Assembly (NCBI GenBank): GCA_051117315.1 | Contig: JBNPEA010000009.1 | Coordinates: 1 to 19,171, forward strand | From: Salinarimonas sp051117315 | GTDB lineage: Bacteria; Pseudomonadota; Alphaproteobacteria; Rhizobiales; Beijerinckiaceae | Reading direction: 5' to 3' | DNA: 19,171 bases | Part shown: positions 14,242 to 19,171 of the stretch, piece after piece | Numbering within the stretch: position 1 is the stretch's first letter | Layout: each line of letters opens with the position of its first letter | The notes under the pieces: generated by a model | The model's database searches: none | Told to the model about the DNA's origin: nothing | Seen by the model: the letters and a program-made list of their open reading frames with translations, nothing else | Program-made: the position numbers and the translations under genes

Positions 14242-15237
14242 TCACCCGGCGACGGCGATCCGCTCCAGCCGGCAGCCCCCCCCCTCGACCACCAGCGCCG
14301 CGCCGCGCATGACGTCGAGCCCCGCGGCGGCGTAGCGCTCCGGGCGCGCCGTGTGGAAGGCGAGGTTGCCGAGGCCCAGCGCCGCGACGCCGCCGGCCGC
14401 CTCCTCGAGAAGGCCGTAGGCGAGCGGCGGGCCGTGGGCGGCGACGACGTCTGCGCCGAGCGCGAGCAGGCGCCGCGCGGTCTCGACGAGCCACCCGGGC
14501 GGGACGGTCCAGTCCGGCGCCCAATGGTGATGATGCAGCGAGACGAGTATCCGGTCCGCCTGCCGTCTCGCCGCGGCGATCGACGCGGCGAGACGCTCGA
14601 GATCGGCCGCATCGACGGCGTGCTCCTCGCGGGGCCCGTCGCCTGCGACGAGCGCCGTCCCGTAGAAGGTCGGGCCGTCCGGCGCGGGGTCGTAGCCGAC
14701 CGCGACGCGCCGGGCGGCGCGCTCCGCCTCGCCGCTCGAGCGGGCGATCGCCTCCAGGCGGGCGATGTCCTCGGCCGGCAGAACCAGCCGGCGGCGCACC
14801 CGCAGCGCCGCGACCCCGGGCCCCTCCCCCGCGATCGCCCAGTCGGGCGTCGGGCCGCAATCGACGGCGATCAGCGCGGTGCCGGCCCGGATCGCGGGCC
14901 GCGCGGCCTCGGCGGCGTCACGTCCGGCGCCCGCCACGGCGAAGCCCGCCGCCTCGGCGGCGGCGCGGGTCGCGACGATGCCGGCATGGCCGAAGTCCCA
15001 GACGTGGTTGTTGGCGATGGAGAGGTGGGTGACGCCGAGGTCGGCGAGCGCCGTCAGCGCCTCCGGCGGCGCCGGGTGGACGGTCTTCGTCTTCATCCGC
15101 GTCGCGCCCGGCGGCGGCAGGCAGCCTTCGAGATTGCAGAACACCGCGTCCGCCCCGGCGGCCAGCGCGCGGGTCGCCTCGGGCCACGCGACCGAACGCC
15201 GGATCAGCGCCTGCCCGAAGGCGACGAGGCGGCTCAC
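14242..15237 (-). CDS. CapA-family (poly-gamma-glutamate biosynthesis-like) metallophosphatase-fold protein
   Basis: This 331-residue protein of the PGA_cap/CapA family has a calcineurin-like metallophosphatase fold. Conserved blocks are AVFCNLEGCL (about 31-40), LSIANNHVWDFGHAG, LVSLHHHHWAPDW and AAHGPPLAYGLLE. The usual first metal-ligand block (G-D) is replaced by FGQALI near the start, and the usual GHHPH by AHGPP, so catalysis may be altered. There is no signal peptide or membrane anchor, so it is cytosolic, unlike capsule-synthesis members. The GTG start at 15237 is the only reasonable one, because the in-frame stop of the upstream gene lies eight codons back. It is the last gene of the peptide-uptake operon, 24 bp after the CocE-type hydrolase, which fits a role in breaking down imported material rather than making capsule (inference). 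Confidence 0.87.
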   Translation of the reverse strand: MSRLVAFGQALIRRSVAWPEATRALAAGADAVFCNLEGCLPPPGATRMKTKTVHPAPPEALTALADLGVTHLSIANNHVWDFGHAGIVATRAAAEAAGFAVAGAGRDAAEAARPAIRAGTALIAVDCGPTPDWAIAGEGPGVAALRVRRRLVLPAEDIARLEAIARSSGEAERAARRVAVGYDPAPDGPTFYGTALVAGDGPREEHAVDAADLERLAASIAAARRQADRILVSLHHHHWAPDWTVPPGWLVETARRLLALGADVVAAHGPPLAYGLLEEAAGGVAALGLGNLAFHTARPERYAAAGLDVMRGAALVVEGGGCRLERIAVAG

Positions 15238-15264
15238 GGCAGGACTCTCATGGCAGGACTCTCA
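15238..15264. repeat. Tandem repeat of a 13-14 bp unit at the cocE-capA junction
   Basis: The unit ggcaggactctca occurs at 15238-15250 and 15252-15264 with one base between. It contains the stop of the CocE-type gene and fills the whole 24-bp gap before the capA GTG, so it looks like a small local duplication. Confidence 0.9.
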
Positions 15265-17112
15265 CGACACGACGCTCAGGACGAGCCGCGGCGGGCTGCT
15301 CGCGCCGCCGAGATGAAAGGTCGTCGTCGCCATCCGCCGCCTGAGCCCCCGACCCTCGGGCTCGCCGGTCTGCGGGTTGACGTCGAAGCGCGGGAAATTG
15401 GAGCCCGCGATGTCGACGCGGATGCGGTGGCCGGCACGGAACAGGTTCGCCACCGGCGGCGCCGTGACGACGATGTCCGCGACCTCGCCCGGCTCCATCA
15501 GCCGCGGCTCGGCGAAGGAGCGCCGATAGCGCAGCCGCAGGATGCCGTCCGTCAGGTTCATGGCGTAGCCCTGCGGATACTCCGCGGAGGGCGGCGCCCA
15601 GTCGACGAGCTTGATGGTGACGTCGATGTCCGGCGCGTCGGTCGAGACCCGCAGATGCACGCTCACCGGCCCGGCGATCTCGACATCGCGTGCCAGCGGC
15701 GGCGTGGCGAAGACGAGGACGTCGCGCCGCGCCGCGAGCGGCAGGTAGGGAACGCGCGCACCGAAAGTCTCCGGCCCGGGCACCTGGTCGTAGGCGCCGC
15801 CCTCCATGATCGGGGCACCGGAGGTGATCGCCCCGCCGCGGGAGGGCACCGGATCCGCCGGGTCCGTCTGGATCGTGATCGCGCCCCCGGGCGCCGGGTC
15901 GGCGGCGAGCGTGCCGGTCTCGCAGAGGAAGAACGGCGTCTCCACCGCGTCCGGCGGCGGGAAGGACGCCGCCTCGCGCCAGGCGCCGCCGTGGTCGCGC
16001 CGATGGTCGGCGTTGCGACGTCCGCTGCCGCCGCCCATGCAGAACCAGCGCGCGGCCGGCGGCGGCGGGCCGTCGGCGTGCTCCGGCTTCATCCAGCGGT
16101 CGAACCAGGCGAGGCGCAGCGCCGCGTAGTCGGCGGCGATCGCGGCATCGAGCGTGGAGCCCGCGCCGAAGTCGACGTCGCCGGCATGGGTCTGGCTGCG
16201 CCGGCCGTGGAGCCACGGCCCCATCACCATCTCGGCGCGCCCGCCGGCGGCGGCGATGCCGCGCAGGTGCGCGCAGATCGTCTCGGCATAGGGGTCGTAC
16301 CAGCCGCAGATCAGGAAGGTCGGCACCCGCGCGAGGGCGGCGTAGTGGTCCGCGGCATAGAGCTCCGGCCGGCGCCAGAAGGCGTCGAAGGCACCGTGCT
16401 CCCATTGCTGGAAGAGGTAGTCCTCGTATTCCGGCACGTGCCGCAGCGGCGAGTGCCCGCGCTTCCACGGCATCGCCGCGAACCAGGCGGCGATGTCCTC
16501 CGCGTCGAGCGCGGCGGCGACGACCGGGTCCGCCATGGCGGCGGGGGAGAGGCGGGCGTGCTTGAAGGCCCAGGTCGCCTGCTTGAGCTCGAAGGCGCCG
16601 CCCTTGCGCACGCCGCCGTCGTAGGCGTTCCAGAAGCCGCCGGAATCGAGGAACATCGCGGCGAGCCCCGGCGGCCGCAGCGCAGCGAGCGCCGTCTGGA
16701 CGTGGGCGGAATAGGACAGGCCGAACGTGCCGATCCGCCCGTCGCACCAGGGCTGCGCGCCGATCCAGGCGAGCGTGTCGTATCCGTCCTCGCCTTCGCC
16801 GAGATACTTGGCGAAGACGCCCTCGGACCCGTAGCGCCCGCGGCAATCCTGCATCACGACGGCGTAGCCCGCCCGCGCCAGCTCGGCCGCGATCAGGCCG
16901 TTGGGGCGCGGGACGGGGTCGGCGACGCTGATCTCGGAGAGCCGCGCCTCCGCCTTGCCGTAGGGCGTGCGGTGGAGGAGCGTCGGGTGCGGCCCGGGGA
17001 GCGGCACGCCGTCCCGGGCCGGAAGGGTCACGTCGGTCGCGAGCCGCACGCCGTCGCGCATCGGCACCATGACGTCCCGCAGGACGACGACGTCGGGCTC
17101 GCTCCCGTGCAT
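15262..17112 (-). CDS. CocE/NonD-family serine hydrolase (X-Pro dipeptidyl-peptidase S15 type)
   Basis: This 616-residue alpha/beta hydrolase is related to cocaine esterase CocE and S15 peptidases. The catalytic triad is visible: Ser133 in GLSYSA, Asp273 in CGWYDPYAE, and His302 in GPWLHG. The N-terminal VMVPMRDGVRLATDVTLP and DCRGRYGSEG are family hallmarks. The C-terminal beta-jelly-roll (about 430-616) shows GPVSVHLRVSTDAPDIDVTIKLVD and FRAGHRIRVDIAGSNFPRFDVNP. No signal peptide is present, so it acts in the cytosol on imported substrates, cleaving esters, amides or acyl-peptide bonds. The ATG at 17112 is 4 bp after the stop of the solute-binding protein gene. An upstream extension is open but overlaps that gene and has no similarity, so I rejected it. 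Confidence 0.93.
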   Translation of the reverse strand: MHGSEPDVVVLRDVMVPMRDGVRLATDVTLPARDGVPLPGPHPTLLHRTPYGKAEARLSEISVADPVPRPNGLIAAELARAGYAVVMQDCRGRYGSEGVFAKYLGEGEDGYDTLAWIGAQPWCDGRIGTFGLSYSAHVQTALAALRPPGLAAMFLDSGGFWNAYDGGVRKGGAFELKQATWAFKHARLSPAAMADPVVAAALDAEDIAAWFAAMPWKRGHSPLRHVPEYEDYLFQQWEHGAFDAFWRRPELYAADHYAALARVPTFLICGWYDPYAETICAHLRGIAAAGGRAEMVMGPWLHGRRSQTHAGDVDFGAGSTLDAAIAADYAALRLAWFDRWMKPEHADGPPPPAARWFCMGGGSGRRNADHRRDHGGAWREAASFPPPDAVETPFFLCETGTLAADPAPGGAITIQTDPADPVPSRGGAITSGAPIMEGGAYDQVPGPETFGARVPYLPLAARRDVLVFATPPLARDVEIAGPVSVHLRVSTDAPDIDVTIKLVDWAPPSAEYPQGYAMNLTDGILRLRYRRSFAEPRLMEPGEVADIVVTAPPVANLFRAGHRIRVDIAGSNFPRFDVNPQTGEPEGRGLRRRMATTTFHLGGASSPPRLVLSVVS

Positions 17113-17116
17113 GGCG

Positions 17117-18685
17117 TCACTCGGCCTCCCGCGCGCCCATGGCGAGCGTGCGCTCGTCGCGCCGCGGCTCGAAGACGATGCCGTCGCGCGCCGCCCAGGC
17201 CAGGGACTGGAAGTAGAGCGGCACGAGGCCCGACTCCCCGAAGGCGATCGCCGCCGCGTCCCGCAGCGCCGCCTCGCGCTCGTCGGCATCGAAGATCTGC
17301 TTCGCCGCGGTGATGGCCGCGTCGAACTCGGGGTTGGAGTAGCGGAAGCGGTTGAGCGTGCCGCGGTCGTTCTCCTTGTCGTAGGAGTGCAGCACGCTCT
17401 CCAGGCCGCGCGAGGCCTCGCCCGTCGAGTTGCCGTAGGAGAACAGGAAGGCGCCGTACTGGTTGTCGCCCGCTCCCTTCGCGAAGACGCTGTAGGGCAG
17501 CGTCTCGACGCCGTTCACCGAGAGCCCGCCCCGTGCCAGCAGCTGGCCCACGGCCTGCGCCACGTCCCCGTCCTGGCTGAAGCGGTCGTTCGAGCCGTGG
17601 ATGGTGATGCCGAACCCGTCCGGGTAGCCGGCCTCGGCGAGGAGCGCGCGCGCCGCCTCGAGATCCGGCTGCGGCACGGCGATGTCCGGGTTGAAGCCGA
17701 AGACGCCGTCGGGCACGATCTGGCTCGCGGGACCGCCGGAGCCGTAGAGCACGCGGTCGACCAGGGCCTCGCGGTCGATCATCGTCGAGATCGCGTTGCG
17801 CACCCGCGCGTCCTTCAGCGGGTTCTCCGGCAGGGGATTGCCCGCGTTGTCGGTCAGGTAGGGCGCGTCGTCCGCCTGGTTGAGCGCGAGGTAGACGAGG
17901 CGCACGGTGGCCGTCTCGAACACGTCGATGCTCTCGTTGGCGCGCAGCGCCGGCAGGTCGGCGGGCGGGACGAGGTCGATCAGGTCCACCGCACCCGACA
18001 GGAGCGCCGCGACGCGGGCGGCGTCGTTGTCGATGAAGCGCATGGTGACGTTGGCATAATGCGGCTTGTCGCCCCAGTAGTCGTCGTTGCGCGTGAGCGT
18101 GAGCCGGTCGCCGGGCGCCCAGGAGACGAACTTGTACGGCCCGGTGCCGATCGCGGCTGCGCCGGAGTTGAAGTCGGCGCTCTCGCGGCCCTCGGTAGCC
18201 GCCTTCGAGACGATGTAGACCGTGCCGATCGTCTCCATGAAGAGCGGCGTCGGCGCCTTGGTGGTGAAGCGGATCGTGTGGTCGTCGACGATCTCCATGG
18301 CCGCGATGTCCGCCACCGACTGCGCGAAGGAGGCGGGCGAGTTCGGCACGTTCGGCGCACGCTCGAGCGAGTAGACGACGTCGGCGGCGGTGAAGGGCGT
18401 GCCGTCGTGGAAGCCGACACCCTCGCGCAGCTTCACCTCCCAGGTGAGGTCGTCGATCGCCTCCCAGCTCACCGCGAGGCCGGGCGTCGCGCGCACGTTG
18501 GCGTCGGTCAGCAGCAGCCGGTCGAAGACGTGCAGGGCCGTCATCTGGTTGGGGCCGGTGCGCGAGAACTGCGGGTCGATCGACTGGGGCTCGTTGCCGC
18601 GGCCGATGGTGAGGTCCTGCGCGAGCGCGGGCAGGCTCGCGGCGGCCAGCGCGGCCGCCAGGAGCAGGCTGGAAAGGGGCTTCAT
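17117..18685 (-). CDS. ABC transporter solute-binding protein, family 5 (peptide/nickel type)
   Basis: This 522-residue periplasmic protein captures peptides or related compounds for an Opp/Dpp-type importer. A Sec signal peptide MKPLSSLLLAAALAAASLPALA is visible, with cleavage after about residue 22. The mature chain has SBP_bac_5 hallmarks: LTIGRGNEPQSIDPQFSRTG, LAVSWEAIDDLTWEVKLREGV, FHDGTPFTAADVVYSLER, IGTGPYKFVSWAPGDRLTLTRNDDYWG, and VRNAISTMIDREALVDRVLYGSG. The start at ATG 18685 has GGAGG five bases upstream; an in-frame ATG at 18721 overlaps the ATPase gene and would bury the signal peptide. It sits 11 bp after the ATPase gene and 4 bp before the hydrolase. The order ATPase, binding protein, hydrolase is consistent with one transcript. 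The exact ligand cannot be read. Confidence 0.95.
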   Translation of the reverse strand: MKPLSSLLLAAALAAASLPALAQDLTIGRGNEPQSIDPQFSRTGPNQMTALHVFDRLLLTDANVRATPGLAVSWEAIDDLTWEVKLREGVGFHDGTPFTAADVVYSLERAPNVPNSPASFAQSVADIAAMEIVDDHTIRFTTKAPTPLFMETIGTVYIVSKAATEGRESADFNSGAAAIGTGPYKFVSWAPGDRLTLTRNDDYWGDKPHYANVTMRFIDNDAARVAALLSGAVDLIDLVPPADLPALRANESIDVFETATVRLVYLALNQADDAPYLTDNAGNPLPENPLKDARVRNAISTMIDREALVDRVLYGSGGPASQIVPDGVFGFNPDIAVPQPDLEAARALLAEAGYPDGFGITIHGSNDRFSQDGDVAQAVGQLLARGGLSVNGVETLPYSVFAKGAGDNQYGAFLFSYGNSTGEASRGLESVLHSYDKENDRGTLNRFRYSNPEFDAAITAAKQIFDADEREAALRDAAAIAFGESGLVPLYFQSLAWAARDGIVFEPRRDERTLAMGAREAE

Positions 18686-18696
18686 CCGTTCCTCCG

Positions 18697-19171
18697 TTAT
18701 GCTTGGTCGTGGAGATGGCACGCGGCGGCGCGCCCGGGCGCGACGTCGTTGAGCACGGGGGCCTCCTCCCGGCAGCGGGCGAAGGCGCGGGGGCAGCGCG
18801 TGTGGAAGGCGCAGCCCGGGGGCGGCGCGAGCGGAGAGGGGATCTCCCCCGTCAGCGGCGCATAGACGCGCCGGCCCTGCCCCACCCGCGGCGCCTCGGC
18901 GAGGAGGGCGCGGGTATAGGGATGCGCGGGCGCGGCGAAGATCTCGGGCGTCGAGCCGATCTCGACGATGCGGCCGAGATACATGATGGCGACCCGATCG
19001 GTGATGTGCTCGACGACGCCGAGGTCGTGCGAGATGAACAGGTAGGTGAGCCCGCGCTCGTCGCGCAGGTCCATCATCAGGTTGAGGATCTGCGCCTGGA
19101 TCGAGACGTCGAGCGCCGCCACCGCCTCGTCGCAGCCGAGCGCGGCGGGCGAGGCCGCGAGCGCGCGGGCG
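18697..19171 (-). CDS. Opp/Dpp-type ABC transporter ATP-binding protein (C-terminal part)
   Basis: The frame enters at the window's right edge and encodes the last 157 residues of a peptide-importer ATPase (full proteins are about 320 or more residues). Visible are the end of the signature helix (ARALAASPA), Walker B with catalytic Glu in LGCDEA, the D-loop AALDVSIQAQILNLM, the H-loop YLFISHDLGVVEHITDRVAIMYLGRIVE, and the C-terminal oligopeptide-type extension. That extension has HPYTRALL and the cysteine motif CAFHTRCPRAFARC, then AACHL. Walker A and the real start lie outside. It energises uptake with permeases presumably encoded further upstream. The TAA stop is 11 bp before the binding-protein start. 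Confidence 0.95.
   Translation of the reverse strand, partial: ARALAASPAALGCDEAVAALDVSIQAQILNLMMDLRDERGLTYLFISHDLGVVEHITDRVAIMYLGRIVEIGSTPEIFAAPAHPYTRALLAEAPRVGQGRRVYAPLTGEIPSPLAPPPGCAFHTRCPRAFARCREEAPVLNDVAPGRAAACHLHDQA

Noticed and set aside
17113..17289. N-terminal extension of the CocE-type hydrolase
   Set aside because: It overlaps the 3' end of the binding-protein gene, is Arg/Ser-rich and has no similarity. ATG 17112 gives the normal family start.
14182..17313. Plus-strand open frame of 1043 codons
   Set aside because: It lies opposite the clearly real CapA and CocE-type genes, and its composition is that of a mirror frame.

Overview
The window is very GC-rich coding DNA (often above 70% G+C), densely packed, with GTG starts, short gaps and ATGA/GTGA overlaps. 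Protein families and style point to an alphaproteobacterium, probably Hyphomicrobiales (Rhizobiales). That placement is inference from gene content; there is no rRNA or other taxonomic marker. I see no tRNA, rRNA, CRISPR array, transposase or integrase.

Region 1 (1-7050, minus strand) is a molybdenum-cofactor / formate-dehydrogenase maturation cluster. In transcription order it holds a degenerate MoeA-like protein, a MoeA fused to a periplasmic-binding-protein-like domain, a secreted WD40 protein fused to a c-type cytochrome, an Mrp/ApbC Fe-S carrier ATPase, an FRG-domain protein, a small acidic orphan protein and the 5' part of fdhD. The FRG gene and its acidic partner are lower in G+C and have no obvious role in cofactor maturation. 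They look like a two-gene cassette set into the operon and are the best candidate in the window for an undescribed module.

Region 2 (7128-14153) starts with a MarR-type regulator on the minus strand. Its promoter carries a perfect 12-bp palindrome over the -10 element and leaves almost no 5' leader. Divergent from it is a run of twelve plus-strand genes: GST, DUF899 thioredoxin-like, DUF6958-like, VOC, DUF1428, DHFR/RibD-like reductase, VOC, AraC regulator, VOC, cupin, GFA-type zinc protein and VOC. No gap exceeds 132 bp. The block looks like an accessory detoxification or redox-stress island with two regulators. Its substrates cannot be read from sequence.

Region 3 (14242-19171, minus strand) is a peptide-uptake and hydrolysis operon: an Opp/Dpp-type ATPase (partial), a family 5 solute-binding protein, a CocE/NonD serine hydrolase and a cytosolic CapA-family protein. 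The permease genes would lie upstream, outside the window. The solute-binding protein and hydrolase suggest import of a peptide-like or ester/amide compound followed by intracellular cleavage. The longest gene-free stretch is only about 130 bp.
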